DNA from: Mesorhizobium loti
GTDB lineage: Bacteria; Pseudomonadota; Alphaproteobacteria; Rhizobiales; Rhizobiaceae
NCBI GenBank assembly: GCA_014189435.1
Contig: CP050293.1
Location: 2,485,001-2,549,000, forward strand
Direction of reading: 5' to 3'
DNA: 64,000 bases
Shown: in pieces, positions 35,868 to 44,642 of the stretch
Layout: each line of letters opens with the position of its first letter
How positions within the stretch are numbered: the stretch's first letter is position 1
Program-made: the position numbers and the translations under genes
The notes under the pieces: model-generated
Seen by the model: the letters and a program-made list of their open reading frames with translations, nothing else
What the model was told of the DNA's origin: nothing
The model's database searches: none

Positions 35868-35940
35868 CGTGATCTCCGTCGAATCTCAGCAATCCGACAG
35901 AATCACAACCCGCTGAAATCACTCACCTCTTTTTGGAACA
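34998..35940 (-). mobile_element. IS5-family insertion sequence (ends approximate)
   Basis: Defined by its transposase gene (34998-35867). Both ends carry a GAGTG inside the probable terminal region, but I could not establish a convincing terminal inverted repeat or target duplication, so the limits are approximate. Confidence 0.6.
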
Positions 35941-36014
35941 GGCACTGATAGATTCCATAAAAGGGCTTGAGGACGATCAAAATGTTCCGCATCTGTTCTA
36001 AGGCTTGTTGAGAT

Positions 36015-36401
36015 TCACCGTGAGTTTATGACGGCGGCTGCGAGATTGATGAAGGCTGCAAAGCTCTGATCGGTTTTGTCGGCGCGCATGGCGATACGCT
36101 TGAATTCCTTGAGCTTGCAGAAGAAGTTCTCGATCAGATGGCGCCATTTGTAGAGTTCCTTGTCGAGCGGCAGGGGAAAAGTACGACGTGAGTGCTGTGA
36201 AATAACGATCCTGGCGCCGCGCTCATTCAGGTCGGCAATGATGGTGTTGCTGTCGAAGGCTTTGTCGGCGATCAAGCCGCCGAAACAGACACCATTGATG
36301 AGCGGTGCAACACCCACCGTGTCGAACCGCTGGCCGGGCAAAAGAACAAAGCGCACAAGATTGCCAAGTGCATCGGTGAGTGCCAGGATTTTAGTTGTCA
36401 T
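36015..36401 (-). CDS. IS427-type transposase, second frame (orfB)
   Basis: A 128-residue C-terminal transposase part: TTKILALTDALGNLVRFVLL, the DDE aspartate in LIADKAFDSNTIIADL and the glutamate region YKWRHLIENFFCKLKEFKRI. It overlaps orfA by eleven bases in a different frame. In the family the two are joined by ribosomal frameshifting; here the G-run at about 36440 could be the slip site, but one C seems to be missing just after it. Confidence 0.75.
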   Translation of the reverse strand: MTTKILALTDALGNLVRFVLLPGQRFDTVGVAPLINGVCFGGLIADKAFDSNTIIADLNERGARIVISQHSRRTFPLPLDKELYKWRHLIENFFCKLKEFKRIAMRADKTDQSFAAFINLAAAVINSR

Positions 36402-36762
36402 GCCGCCTTTGGAGCGGCCTATGGCCTGGCTTTGAGTCCCCCTTTTGCGCCCTGTCCATGGCGGTGGACCTTGACGATGGTAGCATCGACCATGGCGTAT
36501 TCCATGTCCGGCTCATCCGAGCAGGCCTCGAAAAGCCGAATGAAAACATTTTGACCCAATCGCGGTATCGCTTGAAAACCGTGTTCCAGCTCCCGAAGAA
36601 GGCTGGAAGGTCGCGCCACGGGCTTCCTGTCCGCACGATCCAAAGCAACGCCTCAATGAAGCGGCGATTGTCGCCACCACTTCGTCCGGGATCGGCTGGC
36701 TTACCCAGACAATGCGGTTCCATCTTCGCCCATTGGGCGTCCGTCAGCACAAATCGTTCCAT
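36391..36762 (-). CDS. IS427-type transposase, first frame (orfA)
   Basis: A 123-residue N-terminal part: MERFVLTDAQWAKMEPHCLG, NRRFIEALLWIVRTGSPWRD and WNTVFKRYRDWVKMF, followed by the first catalytic aspartate region in a short stretch ending with a frame change. The final residues after KGDSKPGHR belong to the wrong frame. The first aspartate lies in VDATIVKVHRHGQ, which is read in another frame, so an additional indel near 36560 is probable and the element may be inactive. Confidence 0.65.
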   Translation of the reverse strand: MERFVLTDAQWAKMEPHCLGKPADPGRSGGDNRRFIEALLWIVRTGSPWRDLPAFFGSWNTVFKRYRDWVKMFSFGFSRPARMSRTWNTPWSMLPSSRSTAMDRAQKGDSKPGHRPLQRRHDN

Positions 36763-36976
36763 CCAAAGCTTGAATCACAATCAAGCCAAAAGTGGAATCC
36801 TGAATCTCAACAAGCCTTAGATTGTCTGTGCGAACCTACCGCTCCATGGCTTACGAAGTACGTCAAATCTGAGTGGGACGAAGCGGCGCATTTTCCAGCT
36901 CGAGATGGGGCTTGCGTCAGCCCGGGGCTCTTGCCATTTGGGTGGCCTTGATTCGCCGAAAAGGAGCCACGAGCCA

Positions 36977-37393
36977 ATGTCAGCTTCCGCCACCATGTTT
37001 TCACAATCGTTTTTCCACGGGACGCGGGCCGACCTCGACCCAGGCGACCTGATTGCCGTCGGGTACCAATCCAATTTTACCGAAGATAAGCCGCTGTCCT
37101 GGGTATATTTCGCGGGGACTTTGGACGCCGCGATATGGGGCGCCGAGCTTGGCACGGGCGGCGGGCCGGAACGGATTTATGTCGTCGAGCCGACTGGGCC
37201 GTTCGTGGACGATCCGAACCTAACGGACAAGAAGTTTCCCGGCAACCCGACGCTATCTTATCGCTCCCGTGATCCGCTCCGGATTATTGCCGAAGTGACG
37301 AAGTGGCAAGCACATGCATCTGAGCAACTTCAGCAAATGAAAGACGGGCTCGCCCGACTGAGATCCGACGGCGCCGCTCACATCATTGACTGA
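36977..37393 (+). CDS. arr: Arr-type NAD-dependent ADP-ribosyltransferase (rifamycin-inactivating family)
   Basis: A 138-residue protein that matches Arr along its whole length: FFHGTRADLDPGDLIAVGYQ, then LSWVYFAGTLDAAIWGAELG, IYVVEPTGPFVDDPNLTDKK and FPGNPTLSYRSRDPLRII. The conserved His, Tyr and Asp of the small Arr fold are present. Known members ADP-ribosylate rifamycins. AAGGAG precedes the ATG at 36977. It lies 160 bases from an insertion sequence but has no integron features; environmental Arr homologues are common, so resistance is possible but untested. Confidence 0.88.
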   Translation: MSASATMFSQSFFHGTRADLDPGDLIAVGYQSNFTEDKPLSWVYFAGTLDAAIWGAELGTGGGPERIYVVEPTGPFVDDPNLTDKKFPGNPTLSYRSRDPLRIIAEVTKWQAHASEQLQQMKDGLARLRSDGAAHIID

Positions 37394-38015
37394 AAGGGGT
37401 GTGGCGGCGAATGAATGGATGGACCAAAACATTTGCTTGAGGGAAGCGGGATGCTCCGCCGCCACCCCCGTCAACCAGTTCGACGGATCATTGTTCCATC
37501 GGAAGGTGCACCAGCAATCCAGATGGACCGCTGGGATCGCCGCGCCGGCGCGGCTTCGTTGCCGCTCACGTCGTCGCAACCATCACGGCCGCGGAAATGG
37601 GCTCATTGGGCTGATCGTAATATCCAAGTTTGTCTGCGCAGTGCCCATGAGTGTTTCATCAACGTGCGCCATCACAAGGATTACCAGGGCGACTACCCTC
37701 TTTCTTTTAGGCCTTCCGACAGGTATCGAGGATTCCGATAAATCCACCAGCGATCCGCCCCAAGCGGCCAAAAGCGGCACTGCGAAACTGCCGGTCCGAG
37801 ACGATGAAGCATATGCGTTCCCATCGCGGTTACAACGGCCAACAGACTAGCTGCCTTTCCTAGGAGCATTGGGCTCCGCGGGCCGCCGCCCATTCGCTGG
37901 ATCTGTGGAACGCTGACCGCGCCGTCTTGACCCGCCGGCTAAATGCCGACTTCGACTGAGGCCGTGCAAAACCCGATTGCGGCGGTCCTTTTGGGACGAT
38001 GGTTCGAAACCCCGG
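37394..38015. other. stretch without a supported gene
   Basis: A plus-strand open frame (37386-37850) and a minus-strand one (37693-37893) run through here, but neither has recognised similarity or a good ribosome-binding site. No EcfG-type promoter was found. Confidence 0.35.
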
Positions 38016-38321
38016 CTACCGCCATCGACCAGATCGACCCCTCCATCCGCCCCCGAAACGACCCCCACCAGCAACCAACCGGATGATGAGGAGAAGTACA
38101 ATCGCGCCGATGGTGGCGTTGACGATCGAGCTGATCGTTCCGCTCCCAAGATGGATGCCTAAGCGGGGCAGCAGCCAGTCACCGATGAACGCGCCGATGA
38201 TTCCGATTGCGATGTCGCCGATCAGACCAAAGCCGGCGCCCCGCACGATCTTTCCGGCCAGCCATCCCGCAATAAGGCCGACTACCAATATGACTATGAT
38301 GCTCTCGTTCGTCAGATGCAT
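38016..38321 (-). CDS. GlsB/YeaQ/YmgE family membrane protein, copy 2
   Basis: A 101-residue protein with three helices: ESIIVILVVGLIAGWLAGKI, FGLIGDIAIGIIGAFIGDWL and SSIVNATIGAIVLLLIIRLV, the classical GlsB pattern, and a Gly/Arg-rich tail (GGGRFGGGWRGRSGRWR) not usual for the family. GGAGG precedes the ATG. No EcfG-type promoter is apparent (a GGAAC upstream lacks the GTT). Confidence 0.85.
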   Translation of the reverse strand: MHLTNESIIVILVVGLIAGWLAGKIVRGAGFGLIGDIAIGIIGAFIGDWLLPRLGIHLGSGTISSIVNATIGAIVLLLIIRLVAGGGRFGGGWRGRSGRWR

Positions 38322-38794
38322 GGCGATCCTCCGGGCCCTCGTTTTCGCAGCACGATTCGTGTCTACAACCAGCGACTAGTTCCATATCCGATCCTCTACC
38401 CCCACGAAAGCTAAAGCGCGTCGGTGGTTCGACACGACCGCCTCGCGGCGGCTACCCAAGCAATAGGGCGGTCGATAGCATGGTCGCCAATTGCGACCGC
38501 TACACACTCCCGTTGCGGTCGTTCGGTTTTCGAGCATGGCGTACGCGCCACCAAGTGGCTCGCCGGATGTGCAGATCGCGTAAACAGGGTGAAGCCACTC
38601 GAACATGGCTGCCGCCCCCTTAGCCAAGGGATTATATGCATGCGAGCTAGACGGCGGAGCCAACAGGAAGGTTCGGCTGAACCAAACCTTTAGAGATGCG
38701 ATCCGTCCCACTGCGCATGCATACCATTTCCGCAAGCTAGGCATGGCGATCAGCGGCTCGTCTTCGCCCAGAATGCAATCACTGTTTCGATCGC
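38322..38794. other. stretch with decayed sequence
   Basis: The minus-strand frame 38376-38798 begins with CILGEDEPLIAM, which resembles the start of a response regulator (ILVVEDEPLIAM) missing a residue, then loses similarity. Nothing else is supported. Confidence 0.35.
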
Positions 38795-39589
38795 TCACTG
38801 AACTTTAGTGGGTTGCTGCGCTGCTGGAGGGCCGTCGCGAACTGGGTCAGGGATCAACTTCTGGAAGATCGCATCGTTCTTCGCTCGCCATCCATCATCT
38901 GCGAGCCACAGATATTCCTGGTCGGGCATCAAGGGAACGGCTTTCACATCGGCGCTGGAGATGCGCAGGTAAAAGCTGTTCCGCTCCTGATTGACCTGCA
39001 TATAGCGAAGGGGGACGACGATACTGTCTTTGCCGGCGATGAAAAAACCGCCTGCGGCAATAACTGCGTAGTCCCATCTGTCCTTGGTTCCGATCACGAC
39101 GTTGCGAACTTCGCCAACGATCTTGTCGTCCGAACTGCGAACCTCGGAGCCGACGATCTCGTCGACACGCAGACCGGGTCCAAGGTCGTCGATATTGATG
39201 AGAGGACGCGTGCGCCTGGAGCATCGCGATCGCCTTGAACTTTACCACCCTGATGCCGCTGTGGTTCTTCGGCGGCCACCTGTTCATCGGCAAGGTCCTC
39301 GTCGTTTCCCCCAAGCTTCGCCATTGATGGCGCGGCAATCAGTTGTCGGATATTGGCGAGCAGGCGTTCGCAATCGACCTGTAGGCCATACGACCACAGC
39401 AGGAAGGCGGCATCCCTAAGGGTTCGCAGGGTCACGAACGAGATAGCGATTTTCCGGATTGCGCAATTCCGGGCTCTTGAGGACAGCCTCTTCGAGCTTG
39501 GCATCGGAAATGTTACAGACGGCGAACGCTGGTTGGATCCCAAGCCCCAGCAACAACGCCACCGGCACCGCGATCCAGACAAATCTCAT
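38795..39589 (-). pseudogene. secreted PRC-barrel protein, two frameshifts
   Basis: Reading from the ATG at 39589, the first frame gives a signal peptide (RFVWIAVPVALLLGLGIQPA) and NISDAKLEEAVLKSPELRNP. A one-base change near 39420 moves the frame to DAAFLLWSYGLQVDCERLLA and NIRQLIAAPSMAKLGGNDED. A second near 39200 moves it to NIDDLGPGLRVDEIVGSEVR and the PRC-barrel end IVVPLRYMQVNQERNSFYLR, stopping at 38795. All segments are well preserved, so loss is recent or an assembly error. It still carries an EcfG-type promoter. Confidence 0.75.
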
Positions 39590-39683
39590 TAAAATTCCCC
39601 ATGGGCGGCTTTCCTTGACTTCGTGCTTGGATCACGCCGATCAGGTGGAATTGTACCGCAAGACATTTGTATCAGCCTGAAAC

Positions 39684-39708
39684 AACGGACCGAATACATT
39701 TCGGTTCC
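39684..39708 (-). promoter_or_regulatory. EcfG-type promoter for the PRC-barrel pseudogene
   Basis: GGAAC (39708-39704), 17 bases, GTT (39686-39684) preceded by C (CGTT), about 95 bases upstream of the ATG at 39589. Confidence 0.7.
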
Positions 39709-39837
39709 GGCAGCTTAATGATTGAGTGACAGGACATTTTCTGGCTCCGCCGTGTCACGCGGGGGCGAGATCCTCAAACCACGCCATATCGGGCTCGGAG
39801 CGAGCCTTGCCACTCCCTCCACATGAATGGACGACCC

Positions 39838-40794
39838 CTAGAACCAACCCCGCCATTTGAACCACGCCAGCGGAATAATAGCGCTGAGAGCGATCATCCC
39901 CAGACCATAGGGATAGCCGAAAGCCCAGTCGTATTCGGGCATGGTCTTGAAATTCATGCCGTAGATGCTTGCCATCAGGGTTGGAGGAATGCCGACGATC
40001 GACACGATGGTGAGGATTTTGAAGATGTCGTTTTGCGCAATGCCGATTAATCCAACCATAGCGTCGAGCAGGAACTGCACCTTGTCGGAAAGATGAACCT
40101 CGTAATTGTCGAGCGACGCTACGTCGAGCTTGAGGCCGTCCATTCGTGACGCGAGTTCTCCATCGCCCCAGCCTGCGGTCATCCCGCATGCAAAATCGAT
40201 GGCGCGTCCAAGGGCAAGTAACGCATCACGCTTTTCCGAGAGAGTGTCACCCAGTCTACCGACATGGCGAAGCTGGGCGCGAATGACATTGTTTGAGCGG
40301 ATCGCCTTACGGCCCTGGCTGTCCGGCACATGGAAGGCGGTTGAAGAAAGGGTACGAAGGTCCGTCGCCGCCTGTTCAAGGCCGTCGGCGAGGCGGTCAA
40401 CAAGCTCATCACAGAGATCGAGGAACACCTCAAGGCTCGAGGTCGGCGGCTCGCCGGAATCGGTGAAGCGCCCAGCAACCGCGTCAAAGGCCGGCAAAGC
40501 CGAGAAGCGAACGGTGATCAAGCGGTCGCGCGACAGCATAAAGCCGAGGGGAGCAACCAGCGGCGCGCCGCCTTCGACATGGGTGACTATCGGAACGCTC
40601 ATGGTAAGCACGCCGCCGCGGGCTTTTAGTCGGCTTGAGCTTTCGATCTCGCTGAGATTTTCCCGGCTTGGGAGGGCAACGCCGGTCACCCCCTCGACCT
40701 CTTTCACCTCGGCCGTATTGGGGTCGACAAGGTCCAGCCAGAGCGCCTTTATGGGCACTTTCGGCGAGTTGCGCTGCGGATAGATGCTCAACAT
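39838..40794 (-). CDS. CorA/ZntB-family divalent cation transporter
   Basis: A 318-residue protein with a large cytoplasmic alpha/beta funnel (about residues 1-250, including KALWLDLVDPNTAEVKEVEG) and two C-terminal helices. The signature YGMNFKTMPEYDWAFGYP follows helix 1 and forms the selectivity loop, and FKILTIVSIVGIPPTLMASI is helix 1 itself. CorA proteins are pentamers; the family moves magnesium, cobalt, nickel or zinc. The ion here is not determined by sequence. The short C-terminal WFKWRGWF is typical. Confidence 0.87.
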   Translation of the reverse strand: MLSIYPQRNSPKVPIKALWLDLVDPNTAEVKEVEGVTGVALPSRENLSEIESSSRLKARGGVLTMSVPIVTHVEGGAPLVAPLGFMLSRDRLITVRFSALPAFDAVAGRFTDSGEPPTSSLEVFLDLCDELVDRLADGLEQAATDLRTLSSTAFHVPDSQGRKAIRSNNVIRAQLRHVGRLGDTLSEKRDALLALGRAIDFACGMTAGWGDGELASRMDGLKLDVASLDNYEVHLSDKVQFLLDAMVGLIGIAQNDIFKILTIVSIVGIPPTLMASIYGMNFKTMPEYDWAFGYPYGLGMIALSAIIPLAWFKWRGWF

Positions 40795-41564
40795 TTCGGG
40801 GGTGCCCTAAAAGGGCGGCTCGCGTGGACTGGTTTTTGGGCGAGTAAGCCAAATCGAACTGGAGGTCCGTGCTCCAAGGCAGGCTGCTGGCCATTTGTAA
40901 GCCCCTTTGCGTGCCGGCCGACTACCAATTCCGCTGAGCCCTGCCACTATTTGAACGAGCGGTTGCGGGTTATGTTCCAGATCCTCTCAGCTCGGAAGTT
41001 GTAAGTGCGGCGTAAATCGTCATTGGAACGCGTCACTTTCGCCAATGGTGCGCCCCCGATCCGGGATTGCAGGTCCCGCCAGCCCGCGCACTTCCTGATC
41101 GCCGCTATGAGCCGATATGAGCAGCAATTGGCGACTAAGTGGTGGAGGCAGAACGCCTCGGCTATGACTGCTCGGACCGAAGAGCCGCCTCTGCATTTGT
41201 TGGGCCGGGGCTCCTTCGCCTCCTGTCTCGACTCTGCGTACCCGGATAGTGGCAAAACGGCCACGCCAGCGCTTACCGGGCATCTCCATCGCTTATGCTT
41301 ATGCTGAATAGCCGAGCGCCGATTACTATTGCGCCTTGGCTGAGAGAAGGTCGCGGCTATCGCTGCGTGAGCATACGGCTTGGTCGCGCTCCAGAAGAGC
41401 CGTCACCGCAACTGCCGACGCCCAATCCTGGTGGGGCGGCGGGGCGGTCGAACAGCTGCGGAGAGTTTAAAGCCCCTCCATGCTGTGACGATCGCGGCGA
41501 ATATGACCTGGATCTGGGCATTGGCTTTCGAGAAGCGCGATTGCCTGATCGGGTCGTCTTGATG
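40795..41564. other. stretch without a supported gene
   Basis: The minus-strand frame 40947-41264 has a plausible RRTYNFRAERIWNITRNR segment but I do not recognise it. No EcfG-type promoter; nothing else is supported before the small RNA at 41566. Confidence 0.35.
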
Positions 41565-41565
41565 G

Positions 41566-41690
41566 CATGAAAAAACCCGCTGCCGGGAGGAGGTGGCAGC
41601 GGGTTCGATATCAAGCTTGCCACGGGAGGAGGTGTGGCTCACTTTGCATCGGCATCGCATCTGGGAGGAGTAGATGGCCGACCGGGGTAA
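41566..41690 (-). ncRNA. alpha-r14 / NfeR1-type small RNA with three anti-Shine-Dalgarno loops
   Basis: On the minus strand three consecutive hairpins each expose a CTCCTCCC motif in the loop. Hairpin 1: CATCT-ACTCCTCCC-AGATG (41676-41658). Hairpin 2: GCCAC-ACCTCCTCCC-GTGGC (41638-41619). Hairpin 3: an 11-base stem with loop ACCTCCTCCC (41605-41574) and a T6 tail, i.e. the terminator. This three-loop layout is that of the alpha-r14 family (NfeR1 in Sinorhizobium), which base-pairs with ribosome-binding sites and is linked to osmoadaptation and nodulation. The 5' end is estimated. Confidence 0.8.
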
Positions 41691-42029
41691 CATCGAGTGA
41701 TGCGAGGCATTGTGCAATGCACAATTTTGCATGGCTGCCGTGTGGAACCAGACGCCGTTCGCTATGGCGCTGCTACCCAGTCACTGGCCCGAGGCAGGGA
41801 GCCCGAATGCATCTTCCAAGAGAGTTGAAGTCACAATTTCAAAAACCAAAAGTTGACGTTGCCATTGCGGCAGGATATGAATTTCTCTGTCGATATTGCT
41901 TGCTGAGCTTTGGTTATCGCGCGTTTGGCACCGCGTCCTGAACGAACCTTCCCTTCAAAATCGTCATCGTCACAAATCGGCAACGCTCTCGCGTTGCCGA
42001 CGTCCAATATTGCTATGAAAGGGTTCATC
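41691..42029. other. region between the small RNA and the cold-shock gene
   Basis: No protein gene is supported. The left part should contain the small RNA promoter (a TTGCAC is present near 41717 on the minus strand). The right part would form the leader of the cold-shock gene; these leaders are often structured, but I do not see a strong hairpin. Confidence 0.4.
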
Positions 42030-42239
42030 ATGACCACTGGCACAGTTAAATGGTTCAATTCCACCAAGGGCTTCGGCTTCATTCAGCCTGACAACGGCGG
42101 CGCCGACGCTTTCGTTCACATCTCTGCTGTCGAACGCGCCGGAATGCGCGAAATCGTCGAAGGTCAGAAGATCGGTTATGAGATGGAGCGCGACAGCAAG
42201 TCGGGCAAAATGTCTGCCTGCAACCTGCAGGCCGTCTGA
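42030..42239 (+). CDS. cold-shock protein, CspA family
   Basis: A 69-residue single cold-shock domain: GTVKWFNSTKGFGFIQPDNG with RNP-1 (KGFGFI), DAFVHISAVERAG with RNP-2 (FVHI), and the closing KIGYEMERDSKSGKMSACNL. It binds single-stranded RNA or DNA. The ATG at 42030 gives the standard MTTGTVKWF start; one five codons upstream is less likely. A very strong terminator follows at 42301. Confidence 0.92.
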   Translation: MTTGTVKWFNSTKGFGFIQPDNGGADAFVHISAVERAGMREIVEGQKIGYEMERDSKSGKMSACNLQAV

Positions 42240-42300
42240 TCGGTTCAGCTTTCCTTTGACCACGGATGTACTGGCACTGTTGAAAGCGTGAGACCAAGCG

Positions 42301-42330
42301 AGGTCAGGCAAAATTTGCCTGACCTTTTTT
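42301..42330 (+). terminator. intrinsic terminator after cold-shock gene
   Basis: AGGTCAGGCAAA / TTTGCCTGACCT, a 12-base stem with a one-base centre, followed by TTTTTT. A textbook terminator 62 bases after the cspA-like stop. Confidence 0.9.
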
Positions 42331-42409
42331 ATGTCCGGCCGACCGACCCACTAATTTGCGCGTGTATTGCCGCCTCTTGTCGTTGGCCGTCAAGATCAAG
42401 GAGATCTGG

Positions 42410-42685
42410 ATGTCCGAAAAAGCAAACGAGCTTCAGACGATCAATACCGCCTGGCAGATCGCCATCCAGGAAATCCTGCGAATGGTCGTGCGGGATATTT
42501 ACAGGACAGACGACGAAACCGTGTTCAAGTCGCATATCAAGCGCATAGAAGAGGCTGCGGTAGACAGCATCTACACTGGCCTGATGCTTCGAGGCACGGA
42601 CGAATGGACCGAACTGCTCGTCAAGGAAAAGGCCAGCAATTTCGTCACTACGCTTCTGACATCCTTCACCTTCGATAGGGTTTAA
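42410..42685 (+). CDS. hypothetical helical protein, 91 residues
   Basis: ATG preceded by AAGGAG at good spacing. The protein is largely helical (NTAWQIAIQEILRMVVRDIY, FKSHIKRIEEAAVDSIYTGL) with no membrane segment and no recognised domain. It is separated from the cold-shock gene by a terminator and has its own transcription start presumably. Codon use is normal. Confidence 0.7.
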   Translation: MSEKANELQTINTAWQIAIQEILRMVVRDIYRTDDETVFKSHIKRIEEAAVDSIYTGLMLRGTDEWTELLVKEKASNFVTTLLTSFTFDRV

Positions 42686-43012
42686 GACCAAAGCCAGTCT
42701 TCGCGAACTCGCGAGGCGTGGCGCAGCTTTTCCTAGCCTTCGAGAATTCCCATTGGCCCCAATCGGGCTGATCCACTCCGCCAGCGGAGCGCCTGCCTTG
42801 CCTGCACTCGCCTTTCAACGTGCTGTGCGCCGCGAAGCTGGCCTTCGCTTCGCCGGCAGCGCCTGACTGAACTGGATATGGCTGCCCTTCTCCTGCAAGA
42901 ATGTAGCTGCGCCAATGTTACGCCGCCGAGCTGCTTGGTCATCTCGCAGAAGTCGTCATGCGCCTTAGCCGCCTTGATGCACAGCGATGAGTTGTCGGCG
43001 GCCTGAAGCTAC
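42686..43012. other. flank interrupted by IS1380 element
   Basis: On the minus strand from about 43005 the sequence NSSLCIKAAKAHDDFCEMTK with QLGGVTLAQL looks like part of a protein cut by the IS1380 insertion; it then degenerates. I do not recognise the family. On the far side of the element (44533-44642) a minus-strand frame ends ALANLKNSWGLVDVAQAVEM, possibly another cut gene. Confidence 0.35.
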
Positions 43013-44532
43013 GATTTGGTCGCGATGTGGGTGCATTTTGACAAGCCTGGTCGGGCGGCGGGGCTGATCCGTCGGTGATGGGAGGCGGGGTTTGCGGGTT
43101 GATGTTGGCGGGTTCGGTTCGGGGCATCTTGGCCCCGTCGCTATGTCACGAGTTGGGGGATGCGATCGAGGACGATGCGCAGAATACGCTGGTCGGGGCA
43201 GGATGTCGGCAGGTGCAGGCGGATTTGCGTTTTCATCTCGACCACCCGCGCGGCGATTTTGATGAGGCGCAATCGCAGCGTGTCAAATTGGGCGACGGCA
43301 AAGCTCGAGCGCCTCGGCATCGCAGCGCGCAGGCTCCACATCAGCCAGTAGGCGCCGGCATGCAGGAAGAGCCGGAACTGGTTGGCCGTCGCTCTTGTGC
43401 AGGATGTGCGGTCGGCGGCAAGATGCGTCTTCCAGGACTTGATGTGGTTCTCGGCCGCGCCGCGCCGGCAGTAGAGGTCCTCGTAGAGCGCCTTGGCCTT
43501 GCCACTGGCCAGATTGGTGACGATGAAGCGGGTGTCGGCACCTTGGGCGCCGACCTCGACCCGCGCGATGATGCGCTCGACGCGGCTCCAACTAGCGGCG
43601 CCGTCAACGAACTCCTTGAACCTGCGGACCTTGCCTGTCTTGGCCGACGCTTCGAAGCGCGCCGTCGTGCTGGCCTCCAGATCCGCGACATGCTTGCGCA
43701 GGGTCGTGGTGGGCGCGAGGCCAAAGATGAAGTCGACGTCGTTGGCGCGGCACCAGTCGATGACCTGCGGGCTGCAATAATGGCTATCGCCGCGGAGCAG
43801 GATTCGAATGTTCGGCCAGTTGATCCGGATCGCCCGCACCAGACGGCGCAGGTGGGGGCGGATCTCAGCCCCACTCGGCCGCTTGGCCGGTCGCAGGATC
43901 GCGCTGACGAACCGTCCCGCACCATCGAACACTACGATCGGCTGGAAGCCGTACTCGTCATGGTGGGCATTGAACAGGCGAAGCTGTTGGCCTCCGTGCA
44001 CAGCGTCGAAGGTGTCGTCAATGTCGAGTACGATCCGCTTCGGCACCTGCCGGAACGAGGCGCAATAGAGATCGACCATCGCCCGCCCCATCGCAACCAG
44101 CTCCCGCACGCCGGGCAGGTTCTCCAGCCGGCACAGCGTCGATTGCGACGCCAGATCCCGACCCGACGGCAGCGCATCCTGGGCCATCTTGAAGACCGGA
44201 TCGCGGCGCAGCCGGTTGGCGTCGTTGCCGTCCTCGTAGCCGGCGGCAATCATCTTCATGCGAAAGCCGATCATGTCCGCCAGGCTGTGGACGACCTGGT
44301 CCGGGCAGCGCGGATCGTCGATGCAACGCGCCAGACGCTCGGCCACCCGCAACCGCTTTTCCACCTCGGCCAAAGCCAGAACGCCGCTGTTGGACGACAG
44401 CATGCCGCCGTCGAAACGGGCGACGACGGACTTGCCGCCGACTGATGACAAACCGCTCAGCGGCAGCGTAAGATCGTTCATGGTGGGTGTGGTCTCCGGG
44501 AAATGGTTCGGATCGGCTTAAGCAACCAAATC
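43013..44532 (-). mobile_element. IS1380-family insertion sequence
   Basis: Contains one intact transposase gene. GATTTGGTCGC at 43013-43023 is matched by inverted GCAACCAAATC at 44522-44532 (one mismatch), the likely terminal repeats. No certain target duplication was found, so the ends may be a few bases off. Confidence 0.75.
43141..44481 (-). CDS. IS1380-family transposase
   Basis: An intact 446-residue transposase. Family features: GLSSVGGKSVVARFDGGMLS, the first catalytic aspartate in RIVLDIDDTFDAVHGGQQ, the second in RILLRGDSHYCSPQVIDWC, and the glutamate in CRRGAAENHIKSWKTHLAAD. No frameshift or internal stop, so the element could be active. The long plus-strand frame over the same region is an antisense shadow. 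Confidence 0.92.
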   Translation of the reverse strand: MNDLTLPLSGLSSVGGKSVVARFDGGMLSSNSGVLALAEVEKRLRVAERLARCIDDPRCPDQVVHSLADMIGFRMKMIAAGYEDGNDANRLRRDPVFKMAQDALPSGRDLASQSTLCRLENLPGVRELVAMGRAMVDLYCASFRQVPKRIVLDIDDTFDAVHGGQQLRLFNAHHDEYGFQPIVVFDGAGRFVSAILRPAKRPSGAEIRPHLRRLVRAIRINWPNIRILLRGDSHYCSPQVIDWCRANDVDFIFGLAPTTTLRKHVADLEASTTARFEASAKTGKVRRFKEFVDGAASWSRVERIIARVEVGAQGADTRFIVTNLASGKAKALYEDLYCRRGAAENHIKSWKTHLAADRTSCTRATANQFRLFLHAGAYWLMWSLRAAMPRRSSFAVAQFDTLRLRLIKIAARVVEMKTQIRLHLPTSCPDQRILRIVLDRIPQLVT

Positions 44533-44642
44533 CTAAGTCATTTCAACGGCTTGCGCCACATCCACCAACCCCCATGAATTTTTCAGGTTAGCAAGAGCCT
44601 CGTCGCCGCTTTCCTGCATCAAGCCGGCGGGGGTCTCTTCCA

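Larger units (their letters stand above)
36001..36817 (-). mobile_element. IS5-family (IS427-like) insertion sequence, 817 bp
   Basis: Exact 17-base terminal inverted repeats AGGCTTGTTGAGATTCA at 36001-36017 and, inverted, at 36801-36817. The element is flanked by TA on both sides (35999-36000 and 36818-36819), the target duplication expected for this group. It carries two overlapping frames for the transposase. Confidence 0.88.

Noticed and set aside
34998..35940. Terminal inverted repeats for the IS5-type element
   Set aside because: Only GAGTG is shared at both ends; I could not find a convincing repeat or target duplication, so exact ends are not claimed.
37386..37850. Plus-strand open frame of 154 residues after arr
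   Set aside because: Begins inside the arr stop region, low-complexity arginine-rich translation, no family similarity or ribosome-binding site.
38360..38388. GGAAC upstream of the second GlsB gene
   Set aside because: No GTT at 16-18 bases; the only GTT is nine bases away.
43075..44445. 456-residue plus-strand open frame
   Set aside because: Antisense shadow of the intact IS1380 transposase, which has all family motifs.
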